Part shown: positions 51,296 through 60,604 of the stretch, piece after piece
How the letters are laid out: each line of letters opens with the position of its first letter
Position numbering within the stretch: position 1 is the stretch's first letter
From: Bradyrhizobium diazoefficiens
GTDB lineage: Bacteria; Pseudomonadota; Alphaproteobacteria; Rhizobiales; Xanthobacteraceae
Assembly (NCBI RefSeq): GCF_016612535.1
Contig: NZ_JAENXS010000003.1
Coordinates: forward strand, 533,456-597,455
DNA: 64,000 nt
Direction of reading: 5' to 3'
Notes under the pieces: generated by a model
Told to the model about the DNA's origin: nothing
The model's input: the letters and a program-made list of their open reading frames with translations, nothing else
The model's database searches: none
Made by a program: the position numbers and the translations under genes

Positions 51296-52180
51296 ATGAC
51301 CGTCTTGCGAACCCCGGACGAACGATTCACCGATCTTCCGGGCTATCCGTTTCCGCCCAACTATCTCGAAGATCGGCCAGGTCTGCGCATGCACTATCTG
51401 GACGAAGGCGCGGCCGACGCTCCGGTCGCGCTGTGTCTGCATGGGCAGCCCACCTGGTCTTATCTCTATCGCAAGATGGTGCCGGCTTTCGTGGCCGCCG
51501 GCATGCGCGTGGTGGCGCCGGATTTCTTCGGCTTCGGCCGATCCGACAAGCCGGCGGAGGAGGCGACCTATACTTTCGACTTCCACCGCGCCTCCGTCAT
51601 CTCCCTGATCGAAGCGCTTGACCTCAGGCGGATCACGCTCGTCTGTCAGGACTGGGGCGGGCTGATCGGCCTCACCATTCCGATGGATATGCAAGCCCGG
51701 TTCGAGCGGCTTCTGGTCATGAACACCACGCTCGGGACCGGCGACGTGCCGCTCGGCGAAGGCTTTCTGTCCTGGCGCGCATTCTCGAACAGCAAGCCCG
51801 ACATGGACGTTGCGGCTCTGATGCATCGCGCGGTGCCGACGCTCGGCGACGCGGAGGCGGCGGCCTATGCAGCTCCGTACCCGGACATCCGATACAAGGC
51901 CGGTGTGCGACGGTTTCCGAACCTTGTGCCGGACCGTGCCGACGCGGACGGGGCGGCGCTGTCACGCCGGGCCCGCGACTTCTGGTCGAAGCAGTGGGCC
52001 GGCAAGAGCTTCATGGCCATCGGCATGAAGGATCCCGTTCTGGGGCCGCCGGCGATGCTGGCCTTGCGGGCAATCATCCGGAACTGTCCGCCGCCGCTCG
52101 AATTGGCGGATGCTGGTCACTTCACCCAGGAGGCGGGCGCAGTGATCGTCGAGGCGGCAATGACGAGCTTCGCGGGCTAG
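51296..52180 (+). CDS. Haloalkane dehalogenase (HLD-I type)
   Basis: The 294-residue alpha/beta hydrolase has oxyanion motif HGQPTW at about 49-54, nucleophile Asp119 in CQDWGG with the halide-binding Trp beside it, acid Asp246 in MKDPVLG and base His275 in DAGHFTQE. Asp as nucleophile and the Trp at +1 are diagnostic of dehalogenases close to DhlA/DhmA. It hydrolyses carbon-halogen bonds to alcohols. It sits in a GST / peroxiredoxin / TetR group, an arrangement suited to handling haloorganic or electrophilic stress. Natural substrates are unknown. Confidence 0.88.
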   Translation: MTVLRTPDERFTDLPGYPFPPNYLEDRPGLRMHYLDEGAADAPVALCLHGQPTWSYLYRKMVPAFVAAGMRVVAPDFFGFGRSDKPAEEATYTFDFHRASVISLIEALDLRRITLVCQDWGGLIGLTIPMDMQARFERLLVMNTTLGTGDVPLGEGFLSWRAFSNSKPDMDVAALMHRAVPTLGDAEAAAYAAPYPDIRYKAGVRRFPNLVPDRADADGAALSRRARDFWSKQWAGKSFMAIGMKDPVLGPPAMLALRAIIRNCPPPLELADAGHFTQEAGAVIVEAAMTSFAG

Positions 52181-52190
52181 GCACTCAACG

Positions 52191-52781
52191 ATGGCACGAC
52201 CGAGAGAATTCGACGAGACGGCTGTCCTCGATGCCGCCGTCCAACGTTTCTGGTCGCAGGGATACGAGGCGACTTCGGTCCGTGATCTTGCCGAGAGCAT
52301 GGGTATCACGGGCGCGAGCCTCTACAATGCGTTCGGGGACAAGCGATCGCTCTACAGGCGGTCGCTGGATCACTATGTCAGCATGAGCTTCGGCGATCGC
52401 GTGCGGCGCTTCGAGAATGAGCTCCCGCCGTTCGATGCACTGAAGGCCTTCTTCGAGGAGATCGTCGAGCGGTCGCTTGCGGACAAGGAGCGCAAGGGGT
52501 GCATGCTGGTGAATTCGGCGCTCGAACTTGCGCCGCATGACAAGGAATTCGGGCAGGTGGTGGCCCGTGTGCTTGGCGACGTCGAGGCTTTCTTCCGGCG
52601 TTGTGTCGAGAGAGGGCAATTGTCGGGGACAATCACGAGCGCCCAGACGGCCGAGGATCTGGCGCGCCTGCTGCTCAGTGTTCTCCTCGGTATCCGCGTG
52701 CTGGCGCGTTCGCGCCCCAAGCGTGACTTGCTCGAGGGAGCGGTCCGTCCGGTGTTCATGTTTCTGTCGGTGAAGGAGTGA
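52191..52781 (+). CDS. TetR-family regulator
   Basis: The 196-residue protein has an N-terminal helix-turn-helix FDETAVLDAAVQRFWSQGYE and ITGASLYNAFGDKRSLYRR (about 7-52). The C-terminal ligand domain has a Cys in KGCMLVNSALEL, as in the subgroup that senses electrophiles (NemR/AcuR-like). It starts 10 bases after the dehalogenase stop, so it probably autoregulates the GST-peroxiredoxin-dehalogenase operon. The inverted repeat at 49,773 is one candidate site. Confidence 0.9.
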   Translation: MARPREFDETAVLDAAVQRFWSQGYEATSVRDLAESMGITGASLYNAFGDKRSLYRRSLDHYVSMSFGDRVRRFENELPPFDALKAFFEEIVERSLADKERKGCMLVNSALELAPHDKEFGQVVARVLGDVEAFFRRCVERGQLSGTITSAQTAEDLARLLLSVLLGIRVLARSRPKRDLLEGAVRPVFMFLSVKE

Positions 52782-52924
52782 GCCGCGCCTGAAGCCAGCG
52801 GGCGGCCGCTCTGCGGCCAGCGCCGCCATGCCATTCGGAACCGATATGCCTGCGGGCTTGAGTCTCCGGCTAAAACATAGGCTCACAGGCGTGTTCTGCG
52901 CCTGCCGGGCAGGCGACGGCTGGA

Positions 52925-54130
52925 ATGCGGTTCTTGAAATCTGACAGCAGGCTCATCGGCGTCCTGCTGGTGCTGGCAATTACCCAACTCATTGGATGGG
53001 GGACGATCGGCCTCCCGGCCGTGGTCGGGCGCGACCTTGCGGCCGATCTCGGCCTCAGCCTGCCGGCGGTGTTTGCGGGCAGTTCGGTGCTTTATGTCAC
53101 CATGGGCTTATGCGCGCCCTGGCTCGCCAAGGCCTTTGCGCGGCACGGTGCCCGCAAGGTGATGATGGCGGGCACAGTCGTTGCCGTACCGGGCTACATC
53201 GTTCTGTTCTTCGCCCGTGAGCCGATGCTCTATTTCACCGGCTGGATCATTCTCGGCATGGGCGGCAGCGCCACCCTGTCGACCGGCGCCTACATCATGC
53301 TCAATGAGGTCGCCGGGAGGGAGTCCAAGAATGCCATCGGTGCGCTGATGCTGGTGACCGGGCTGTCGAGCAGCATCTTCTGGCCGACCACCTCGTTCCT
53401 GAGCGGTCATCTCGGCTGGCGCGGGACGTGTCTCGTTTATGCGGCCATGTTGATGCTGATCTCGCTGCCGCTTTACGCATTCTGCGCGCCGCGTCGGAGT
53501 TTGCCGAAGGAGGAGGGCGGCGCGGCGGCGATGGACTCCGAAGCGCCTGCGATTTCCAAAAGCACGTTCAACCTCGTCGTCTGTGCGATTACCCTCAATG
53601 CCTTCGTCAATTTTGGCCTCAGCGCCGTCCTGATCGAGTTGTTGCGGGCAGAGGGGCTGACGCCGGCGCAGGCGATTGCGTTCGGCTCCATGCTCGGCGT
53701 GATCCAGGTCAGCGCGCGCGGTCTCGACTTCCTCGGCGGTGGCCGATGGGACGGCATCACGACCGGGCTCGTCGCCGGCACGGCGCTTCCCGTCGCGATG
53801 CTGCTGCTGATGCTGAGCGAGGGCGCGACCTGGGCGGTCGCGGTCTTCATCCTGCTCTATGGCGCGGGCAGCGGCGCGATGGCGGTGGCGCGGGCGACGA
53901 TCCCGCTGGTTTTCTACGACCAGGCCGAGTTCGCCAAGGCGATGTCGATGATCGCGCTGCCGCTCAATCTGGCCTCCGCGATCTCGCCGCCGCTTCTGGC
54001 CGGCTTGCTCACCCAGTTCGGCAGCCGCGGCGCACTTGGCCTGACCCTGGCTTTTTCCTGCGCGACGGTGCTGATCCTGGTGCTGCTCGGGCGGCGTCGG
54101 CCGCAGGTGGTTGCTGCCGGGGCAGGCTGA
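52925..54130 (+). CDS. MFS transporter
   Basis: The 401-residue protein has 12 hydrophobic helices and the usual cytoplasmic loop after helix 6 (about 190-215). The motif between helices 2 and 3 is KAFARHGARKVMMAG, a variant of the MFS loop signature. Small Gly-rich helices such as GMGGSATLSTGAY are typical. The substrate is not deducible; such carriers often sit beside carboxylate or CoA-thioester genes, as here. There is no adjacent regulator of its own; the TetR gene lies upstream. Confidence 0.88.
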   Translation: MRFLKSDSRLIGVLLVLAITQLIGWGTIGLPAVVGRDLAADLGLSLPAVFAGSSVLYVTMGLCAPWLAKAFARHGARKVMMAGTVVAVPGYIVLFFAREPMLYFTGWIILGMGGSATLSTGAYIMLNEVAGRESKNAIGALMLVTGLSSSIFWPTTSFLSGHLGWRGTCLVYAAMLMLISLPLYAFCAPRRSLPKEEGGAAAMDSEAPAISKSTFNLVVCAITLNAFVNFGLSAVLIELLRAEGLTPAQAIAFGSMLGVIQVSARGLDFLGGGRWDGITTGLVAGTALPVAMLLLMLSEGATWAVAVFILLYGAGSGAMAVARATIPLVFYDQAEFAKAMSMIALPLNLASAISPPLLAGLLTQFGSRGALGLTLAFSCATVLILVLLGRRRPQVVAAGAG

Positions 54131-54302
54131 GGCGTTCTTCGCGGCACGGAATTCGCCGTTGCGGAGCAGCTTCCGCTGCCGGCCAGGGGATGGTCGTATG
54201 CCCCCAGTGCAGTGCTCGAGGCCCGAAAATGGTGTATCCGCAGGGAGCGCGGCCCGCGATCTCGCCGCCGCGCCAATATCCAGTTCCCCGGAGGAAATCG
54301 AC

Positions 54303-55532
54303 ATGTCGGCCCTGCCGCTCTCAGGCATCAAGATCCTTGACCTCACGCGCGTGCTCGCCGGGCCCTTGTCGGCCCAGATGCTGGGCGATCTCGGCGCCGA
54401 CGTGATCAAGATCGAGCGGCCGGGCACCGGCGATGACGCACGCGCCTTCGGCCCGCCGTACCTGACCGATCCCGAGGGCAAGGCCAACAACAACAATTCG
54501 TTCTATCTCTGCGCCAACCGCAACAAGAGGTCGGTCACCGTCAACATCGCCAAGCCCGAGGGGCAGGCGATCATCCGCGAGCTTGCGAAGGACGTCGACG
54601 TCTTCATGGAGAACTACAAGGTCGGCGATCTCAAGCGCTACGGCCTCGACTACGAGACCATCAAGGCGATCAATCCTAGGATCATCTATTGCTCGGTGAC
54701 CGGCTTCGGCCAGACCGGCCCGTATGCACCGCGCGCCGGTTATGATGCGATCCTGCAGGCGATGGGCGGCCTGATGAGCGTCACCGGCCACATCGACGGC
54801 GAGCCCGGCGAGGGGCCGATGAAGGTTGGCCCGTCGATCGTCGACTACATGACCGGCATGAATACCTCGATCGGGCTTTTGTCGGCACTCTACCATCGCG
54901 ACATTAATGGCGGCGTCGGGCAGCACCTCGACGTCTGTCTGTTCGACACCGTGATCGCCTCGCTCAGCCACTGGCTCCAGATCTATCTCGTCAACGGCAA
55001 GACGCCGCCGCGCCGCGGCACCTGGGGCAATGGCGGCATGCCGGCCGGCGTGTTCCGCTGCACCGACGGCGAGCTGATGCTGGTGGTCGGCAATGACGGC
55101 CAGTTCCAGCGCACCTGCGCCGTGCTTGGCGAGCCCGAGCTCGCCAACGACAAACGCTTCATCAAGAACAACGACCGCGTCGTGCATGGCAAGGAGATCA
55201 TGGCGATCTTCGCCGGCCTGTTCCTTAAAAAACCGGTGGCCTATTGGCTGGATAGGCTCGAGGAGGCCGGCGTGCCGTCAGGTCCGATCAACAATTTCGA
55301 ACAGGTGTTCAGCGATCCGCACGTCCAGTCGCGCGGCATGCGGGTGAAGGTCGACCATCCCTTCGACCCCGATCTGTCGCTGATCCGCAACGCGCTCACC
55401 TTCTCGGAGACCCCGATCAAGACTTACCGCGCTCCGCCGCTGTTAGGCGAGCACACCCAGGAGGTGCTCGGCGGCAAGCTCGGCTATGATGCGGACAAGA
55501 TCGAGACGCTGAAGAAGCAGGGGATTATCTGA
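54303..55532 (+). CDS. CaiB/BaiF family CoA-transferase
   Basis: ATG 54303 gives 409 residues, the family length. Motifs are IKILDLTRVLAGPLSAQMLG, GADVIKIERPGTGDD, the catalytic Asp181 in GPSIVDYMTGMN and a C-terminal RTYRAPPLLGEHT-like segment (here KTYRAPPLLGEHTQEV). Family III enzymes swap CoA between carboxylates through a glutamyl- or aspartyl-CoA intermediate. The gene immediately downstream encodes a BKACE enzyme (4-base gap), so the pair probably processes the same acid. Confidence 0.93.
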   Translation: MSALPLSGIKILDLTRVLAGPLSAQMLGDLGADVIKIERPGTGDDARAFGPPYLTDPEGKANNNNSFYLCANRNKRSVTVNIAKPEGQAIIRELAKDVDVFMENYKVGDLKRYGLDYETIKAINPRIIYCSVTGFGQTGPYAPRAGYDAILQAMGGLMSVTGHIDGEPGEGPMKVGPSIVDYMTGMNTSIGLLSALYHRDINGGVGQHLDVCLFDTVIASLSHWLQIYLVNGKTPPRRGTWGNGGMPAGVFRCTDGELMLVVGNDGQFQRTCAVLGEPELANDKRFIKNNDRVVHGKEIMAIFAGLFLKKPVAYWLDRLEEAGVPSGPINNFEQVFSDPHVQSRGMRVKVDHPFDPDLSLIRNALTFSETPIKTYRAPPLLGEHTQEVLGGKLGYDADKIETLKKQGII

Positions 55533-55536
55533 TTTC

Positions 55537-56412
55537 ATGACCGGCAAGACTATCATCACCTGCGCGATCACGGGCAACCTGACGAAACCCGAGCAGTCGC
55601 CGTATCTGCCCATCACGCCCGAGCAGATCGCGACATCGGCGCTGGAAGCCGCCGAAGCAGGCGCCGCCATCGCCCACATCCATGTGCGCGATCCCGCGAC
55701 CGGGCGACCCTCGATGTCGGTCGACCTCTATCGCGATGTCGTCGAGCGCATCCGCGCGCGGAACAAGAGCCTGGTCATCAACCTCACCACCGGCCCCGGC
55801 GGGCGCTTCGTGCCCTCGATCGAGGATCCGCGCGTCGCCGGCCCCGGCACCACGCTGCTCCAACCCGAGAAGCGCGTCGAGCATATCGAGCAGTTGAAGC
55901 CCGACATCTGCACGCTCGACCTCAACACCATGAATTCCGGCAGCGAGGTCGTGATCAACACGCCGCGCAACGTCCGCATCATGGCGGACCGGATGAAGGC
56001 GGCCGGCGTGCTGCCGGAGATCGAGCTGTTCGATTCCGGCGACTGCCATCTCGCGCGCGACTTGCTCGCCGACGGCGCGCTGAAAGGGCCTGGCTTGTTC
56101 TCGCTCGTGCTCGGCGTCAAATACGGCTTCTCTGCGACGCCGGAAACGATGTTCTACGCGCGCAGCCTGCTGCCGCCGGGCGCGATCTGGTCCGGCTTCG
56201 GCATCGGCCGCGCCGAATTCCCGATGGTGGCGCAGGCGTATCTGCTCGGCGGCCACGTCCGCGTCGGTATGGAGGACAATCTTTATATGTCGAAGGGCGT
56301 GCTGGCGAAGACCAATGCCGAGCTGGTCGCGCATGCCGCGTCCATTCTGAACAGTCTGGGGGCGAGCGTCGCGACTGCGACGGAGGCGCGCGCGATGCTC
56401 GGGCTTGGCTGA
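55537..56412 (+). CDS. Beta-keto acid cleavage enzyme (BKACE, DUF849)
   Basis: The 291-residue TIM-barrel enzyme has zinc-binding HIHVRDPATGRPS near residue 48-60, NLTTGPGGRF and a C-terminal HVRVGMEDNLYMSKG with the third ligand region. BKACE proteins condense a beta-keto acid with acetyl-CoA to give a CoA ester and acetoacetate (Kce in lysine fermentation; others act on dehydrocarnitine). The substrate cannot be assigned from motifs. It probably works with the CoA-transferase encoded 4 bases upstream. Confidence 0.92.
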   Translation: MTGKTIITCAITGNLTKPEQSPYLPITPEQIATSALEAAEAGAAIAHIHVRDPATGRPSMSVDLYRDVVERIRARNKSLVINLTTGPGGRFVPSIEDPRVAGPGTTLLQPEKRVEHIEQLKPDICTLDLNTMNSGSEVVINTPRNVRIMADRMKAAGVLPEIELFDSGDCHLARDLLADGALKGPGLFSLVLGVKYGFSATPETMFYARSLLPPGAIWSGFGIGRAEFPMVAQAYLLGGHVRVGMEDNLYMSKGVLAKTNAELVAHAASILNSLGASVATATEARAMLGLG

Positions 56413-56569
56413 TCGCGTTGAACGATTAGTGACGGAAGCATGACGATCGCGCGGCCTTGTGCGAGGCTTGCACGCAATCCCCAGATAAACCCGGTCCGTA
56501 CTCACACAGGCTTCCGCTTCGGCCGCGACTCAGATTCGATCTCTCCCACTGGGTTCGGGAGGGAAGTGC

Positions 56570-56785
56570 ATGTCCTACACGATCGGGTTCCAAGCGAAGA
56601 ACCAGAAGGCAATTCTGGCGACCGAGGCTGCGACGGCCAACCAGGCTGTCGCCATCATTGCCGCACTGCGGCAAAGTGCCGAAGAGATCAAGTTCATCCG
56701 CTCGCCGCAGGAAGGCGACATGGGCATCGAGATGCTGCTCCTGCTCGCCAAGGAAGAGGCCGAGGAGATGCCGCAGCGGGCGTAA
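56570..56785 (+). CDS. Hypothetical small protein
   Basis: The 71-residue protein begins MSYTIGFQAKNQKAIL, has a helical middle (TANQAVAIIAALRQ) and an acidic C-terminus. There is no signal peptide or known motif. A GGGAGGGAA Shine-Dalgarno supports it. It lies between the BKACE and RidA genes. The family is not recognised. Confidence 0.55.
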   Translation: MSYTIGFQAKNQKAILATEAATANQAVAIIAALRQSAEEIKFIRSPQEGDMGIEMLLLLAKEEAEEMPQRA

Positions 56786-56878
56786 TCCCGCGGCCACACT
56801 TCGATCAGAAGCGAAACATGCCGGCTGCCTAACAATGTAGTCAGGCCCCAGTCTCGCTTGAACCGAAGGTAGCCGCCC

Positions 56879-57271
56879 ATGAAACGCGAAGCGCTTCGCG
56901 TCGAACCGATCTCGTCCTTTCTCGATCGCGTGAAGGCGCCGACCTCGCCGGTGACGCGCGCCGGCAACATGATCTTCGTCGCTGGCCTCCCGCCATTCGA
57001 CCCGAAGACGGGCGAACTTGCGGAAATGCCGATCGAGCGGCAGAGCGAGATCATCATGGAGCAGATGAAGCTGTGCCTGGAGACGGCCGGCGCATCGCTG
57101 GACAACGTCATGAAGTGCAACGTCTATTGCACCTCGACCAAGCACTTCGCCGCGTTCAACGCGGTCTATGCAAGATACTTCCCGGTCGATCCGCCGGCGC
57201 GGATTTTCGTTTGCACGCCGGAATGGTTCGGCCCCTTCGACGTCGAGATCGATTGCATAGCGATGATGTGA
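56879..57271 (+). CDS. RidA/YjgF-family imine deaminase-like protein
   Basis: The 130-residue trimeric chorismate-mutase-like fold shows GNMIFVAGLPPFDPKTGE and CLETAGASLDNVMKCNVYCT. The conserved Arg in PPARIFV binds the carboxylate of the imine in true RidA enzymes. The Glu near the C-terminus that helps catalysis (usually EIE) appears as DVEIDCIA. It probably hydrolyses enamine/imine by-products of pyridoxal-phosphate enzymes. It is convergent with the TetR gene 9 bases away. Confidence 0.92.
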   Translation: MKREALRVEPISSFLDRVKAPTSPVTRAGNMIFVAGLPPFDPKTGELAEMPIERQSEIIMEQMKLCLETAGASLDNVMKCNVYCTSTKHFAAFNAVYARYFPVDPPARIFVCTPEWFGPFDVEIDCIAMM

Positions 57272-57280
57272 GACACTAGA

Positions 57281-57937
57281 CTAGCGCACCAGCGCGCGCG
57301 GCTTTGTCTCCGTCCGTCCCGCCGTCAGCGCCATCGTCGACACGCTGACGACGCGCGCAACCACGTCTTCGACGTCGTCGAGATCGCATTTGCCTTCCGA
57401 CAGCTTCGTCAGCCGCTCGCTCTCGCGGATGGTGTGGTGCGCCATCGCCAGTGCAAAGTTGAGGCCCCAGTAGATCTCGACATCGCTGCGGTCGGGGAGG
57501 GACCTGCGCATCGCGCCGGCGAATTTCCGCAGATGGTCGATCTCGCGGTTCTTGATGCGACGGATCGGCGGCACGGATTCGATGGAGGCGCGGATCATGA
57601 AGCGCGCCGCGGTCGAGCGCTGGTTCTCGGGGCCGAGGCAACCGCGCAGGGTCGGGCCGACCAGCGCGCGCAAGATCACCTCGATCGGCGCACGGCCGCC
57701 GCCGTCTTCCTCTGCTGCTTTCAATTCGCGCAAGCGCTCGCGGTTGGTTGCGATCGAGCGGGTGACAAATAATTCCGCGATCAGCTCGTCCTTCGAGCCG
57801 AAATGATAGTTCACCGCGGCCAAATTGACATTGGCCTCCGCGACGATGTCGCGCAGCGTGACATCGCCGAAGCCGCGATCGGCATAGAGCCGTTCGGCGG
57901 CGGCGAGAATGGCAGACCTTGTGTGATCGCTGGCCAT
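57281..57937 (-). CDS. TetR-family regulator of the acyl-CoA dehydrogenase genes
   Basis: ATG 57937 follows GAGGGGAC and gives 218 residues. The helix-turn-helix at about 5-50 reads TRSAILAAAERLYADRGFGD and ANVNLAAVNYHFGSKDELI. The C-terminal half (FALAMAHHTIRESERL) fits the TetR_C domain with PF17939-like layout. It is divergent from the acyl-CoA dehydrogenase gene with a 214-base gap containing a good inverted repeat, so it very likely represses that operon in response to an acyl-CoA. Confidence 0.9.
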   Translation of the reverse strand: MASDHTRSAILAAAERLYADRGFGDVTLRDIVAEANVNLAAVNYHFGSKDELIAELFVTRSIATNRERLRELKAAEEDGGGRAPIEVILRALVGPTLRGCLGPENQRSTAARFMIRASIESVPPIRRIKNREIDHLRKFAGAMRRSLPDRSDVEIYWGLNFALAMAHHTIRESERLTKLSEGKCDLDDVEDVVARVVSVSTMALTAGRTETKPRALVR

Positions 57938-57965
57938 GAAAGTCCCCTCGGGGAGGGAGTTGCAT

Positions 57966-57996
57966 TTCAAACACTTGTATGAAACTATCGTTTGAA
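57966..57996. promoter_or_regulatory. Probable TetR operator
   Basis: TTCAAAC, 17 bases, GTTTGAA forms a perfect inverted repeat 29 bases upstream of the tetR start and 156 bases before the acyl-CoA dehydrogenase start. ATGAAAC inside it resembles the arms too. The spacing and place fit a TetR-dimer site. Confidence 0.6.
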
Positions 57997-58151
57997 GGTC
58001 GGAAAAGTCAATCCGCAATCGAGACTCGTTCGCAACTCGCGAACCGGTTCGGGAGGCACACCAGCGCACGCATTCGCGCTTGCGGGCCGCGCATTGCGGG
58101 AGGACAGTCCGGCGCAAAACAGCTTTGCAAAGAGAGACCGAGGAGCGTCCC

Positions 58152-59387
58152 ATGGATTTCGATCTGTCCCCCAAGCAGAAGGAATGGCTCGACCGCGTGC
58201 AGTCCTTCATGGCCAAGCACGTGCGCCCGGCGGTGCCGATCTATGACGAGCAGGATCACAGCGGCGAGCGCTGGAAGGTCATTCCGATCCTGGAAGACCT
58301 GAAGAAGAAGGCCAAGGCCGAAGGTCTCTGGAACATGTTCATGCCGCCGAACGAGCATGAAGATGATGAATTCCGCGGCGCGGGCTTGACCAATCTCGAA
58401 TACGCGCTGCTGTCGGAACAGATGGGCCACATCACCTGGGCCTCGGAAGTGTTCAACTGTTCCGCGCCCGACACCGGCAACATGGAAGTGTTCATGCGCT
58501 ATGGCTCCAAGGAGCAGAAGCGCAAATGGCTGCGCCCGCTGATGGACGGCGAGATCCGCTCCGCCTTCCTGATGACGGAACCTGCGGTGGCGTCGTCGGA
58601 CGCCACCAACATCGAGACCAGCATCAAGCGCGACGGCGACCACTACGTCATCAACGGCCGCAAATGGTGGTCGTCCGGCGTCGGCGATCCCCGCTGCAAG
58701 ATCGCGATCCTGATGGGCAAGACCGATTTCAACGCGGCCAAGCATCAGCAGCAATCCCAGATCCTGGTTCCGCTCGACACACCAGGCATCAAGGTCGAGA
58801 AGATGCTCCCCGTGTTCGGCTTCGACGACGCGCCGCACGGCCACGCCCAGGTGCTGCTCGAGAACGTGCGCGTGCCGAAAGAGAACATCCTGTTAGGGGA
58901 GGGCCGCGGCTTCGAGATCGCGCAGGGCCGCCTGGGGCCTGGCCGTATTCACCACTGCATGCGCACCATCGGCAAGGCCGAGGAAGCGCTGGAGAAGATG
59001 GTGAAGCGGCTCTCTTCGCGCACCGCCTTCGGCAAGAGGATCGTCGAGCACAGCGTGTGGGAGCAGCGCATCGGCGAGGCCCGCACCAACATCGAGATGA
59101 CGCGTCTGCTCTGCCTCAAGGCCGCCGACATGATGGACAAGGTCGGCAACAAGACCGCGCAGGCCGAGATCGCCATGATCAAGGTCGCAGCACCCAACAT
59201 GGCGCTGAAGATCATCGACGAGGCGATCCAGGCGTTCGGCGGCGCCGGCGTGTCGGACGAAGCTGGTCTTGCCAAGGACTACGCCCACATTCGGACTCTC
59301 CGTCTCGCCGACGGTCCGGACGAGGTGCACAATCGCGCCATTGCAAGGCTCGAAGTTCGGAAGTATGCCAATTCTCCCAAGCATTAA
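58152..59387 (+). CDS. Acyl-CoA dehydrogenase (ACAD10/11-like)
   Basis: ATG 58152 follows AGGAGCG and gives 411 residues. The fold shows [16 protein letters not shown] (FAD-binding), the [19 protein letters not shown] strand, [22 protein letters not shown] and the C-terminal [11 protein letters not shown]. The variant HHCMR and length match the branch next to phosphotransferase genes. It oxidises an acyl-CoA at alpha-beta, with FAD passing electrons to ETF. It is followed by an APH-like kinase, the same pairing that is fused in human ACAD10/11, where 4-hydroxyacyl-CoA is the substrate; that role here is inference. Confidence 0.93.
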   Translation: MDFDLSPKQKEWLDRVQSFMAKHVRPAVPIYDEQDHSGERWKVIPILEDLKKKAKAEGLWNMFMPPNEHEDDEFRGAGLTNLEYALLSEQMGHITWASEVFNCSAPDTGNMEVFMRYGSKEQKRKWLRPLMDGEIRSAFLMTEPAVASSDATNIETSIKRDGDHYVINGRKWWSSGVGDPRCKIAILMGKTDFNAAKHQQQSQILVPLDTPGIKVEKMLPVFGFDDAPHGHAQVLLENVRVPKENILLGEGRGFEIAQGRLGPGRIHHCMRTIGKAEEALEKMVKRLSSRTAFGKRIVEHSVWEQRIGEARTNIEMTRLLCLKAADMMDKVGNKTAQAEIAMIKVAAPNMALKIIDEAIQAFGGAGVSDEAGLAKDYAHIRTLRLADGPDEVHNRAIARLEVRKYANSPKH

Positions 59388-59440
59388 GAACGGGGAGGGC
59401 TTCGTGGCGCTCCCTTCAAGAAATTCAAGGGAGCGTCACC

Positions 59441-60499
59441 GTGGCTGACGGCGTCAGGAAAGACGAAGAGTTCTCGGGCACCAAGCCTGTCGAGGAGCGT
59501 CATCGCATCGACGAGATGCGGCTCGAGGCCTGGATGCGCGACAACGTCGAGGGCTATGAGGGTCCGCTGGTCGTCCTCCAGTTCAAGGGCGGGCAGTCCA
59601 ATCCGACCTATCGCCTGAACACGCCGAACCGCTCCTACGTGATGCGCCGAAAACCGTTCGGCAAATTGCTGCCGTCGGCGCATGCGGTCGATCGCGAATA
59701 TCGCGTCATCGCGGCGCTTGGAAAGCAGGGCTTTCCGGTCGCGCATGCCTATGCGCTGTGCCAGGACGACAGCATCATCGGCGCCGCCTTCTACATCATG
59801 TCGATGGAGGAGGGCCGCGTGTTCTGGGATCCGACCCTGCCGAGCCAGGACAACGATGCGCGCCGAAAGATATTCACCAGCAAGATCGAGACGCTGGCAA
59901 AACTCCACATGTACGATCCCGTCGCGATCGGTCTCGGCGAGTTCGGCAAGCCCGGCAATTATTTCGCGCGCCAGATCGACCGCTGGACCAAGCAGTATCG
60001 GGCGTCCGAAACCCAGCACATTCCAGAGTTCGAGAAGGTCGCCGAATGGCTGCCCAAGACCGTGCCGGAGCAGGCGCGCGTCTCGATCGTCCATGGCGAC
60101 TATCGCCTCGACAACATGATTTTCCACGCGACGGAACCGCGCGTTCAGGCCGTGCTCGATTGGGAGCTGTCGACACTCGGCGATCCCATGGCCGACTTCA
60201 CCTATCTGCTGATGCAGTGGGTCATGCCGGGCCTCGACGGCGCCGACCTCAAGGCGCTCAACATCCCGAGCGTGGAAGAGGCCGCACAGATCTATTGCAG
60301 CGTCACCAGGATGACGGTGCCCGATCTCAACTGGTATTTTGCCTACAATCTGTTCCGCCTCGCCGGCATCACCCAGGGCATCGCCGGCCGCGTCCGCGAC
60401 GGCACCGCTGCGAATGCCAAGGCGCTGGAGTCCGCCAAGCGCACCGTGCCGTTGTCGAAGGCGTCATGGGACTACGCGCAGAAGGCGGGAGCGGTTTAG
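59441..60499 (+). CDS. Phosphotransferase family protein (APH-like, ACAD10/11 kinase partner)
   Basis: GTG 59441 with AAGGGAG upstream gives 352 residues. The kinase fold of the aminoglycoside-phosphotransferase superfamily has VLQFKGGQSNPTYRL, the ATP-binding YVMRRKPFGK, the Brenner motif IVHGDYRLDNMIF and the Mg motif VLDWELSTLGDP. In ACAD11 systems this kinase phosphorylates the 4-hydroxy group of acyl-CoA before elimination by the dehydrogenase; the adjacency 53 bases after the dehydrogenase gene supports the same function. Antibiotic resistance is much less likely. Confidence 0.92.
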   Translation: MADGVRKDEEFSGTKPVEERHRIDEMRLEAWMRDNVEGYEGPLVVLQFKGGQSNPTYRLNTPNRSYVMRRKPFGKLLPSAHAVDREYRVIAALGKQGFPVAHAYALCQDDSIIGAAFYIMSMEEGRVFWDPTLPSQDNDARRKIFTSKIETLAKLHMYDPVAIGLGEFGKPGNYFARQIDRWTKQYRASETQHIPEFEKVAEWLPKTVPEQARVSIVHGDYRLDNMIFHATEPRVQAVLDWELSTLGDPMADFTYLLMQWVMPGLDGADLKALNIPSVEEAAQIYCSVTRMTVPDLNWYFAYNLFRLAGITQGIAGRVRDGTAANAKALESAKRTVPLSKASWDYAQKAGAV

Positions 60500-60551
60500 G
60501 AGAGAGGCGCGGCTGATGGCTGCGCCTTTCTTCTTTCGGAGCACCTCACTC

Positions 60552-60604
60552 GTGTCCCGGACGCGGTGCAGCACGCAGTGCTGCTCCGCAGAGCCGGGAC
60601 CCAG
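60552..60604 (+). repeat. Left inverted palindromic repeat at the GIY-YIG gene
   Basis: A 53-base imperfect palindrome (GTCCCGG...CCGGGAC outer stem; GCAGCAC GCA GTGCTGC inner stem) ends directly at the stop of the GIY-YIG gene. Its inverted copy lies at 60,969-61,022 with about four mismatches. Confidence 0.85.
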
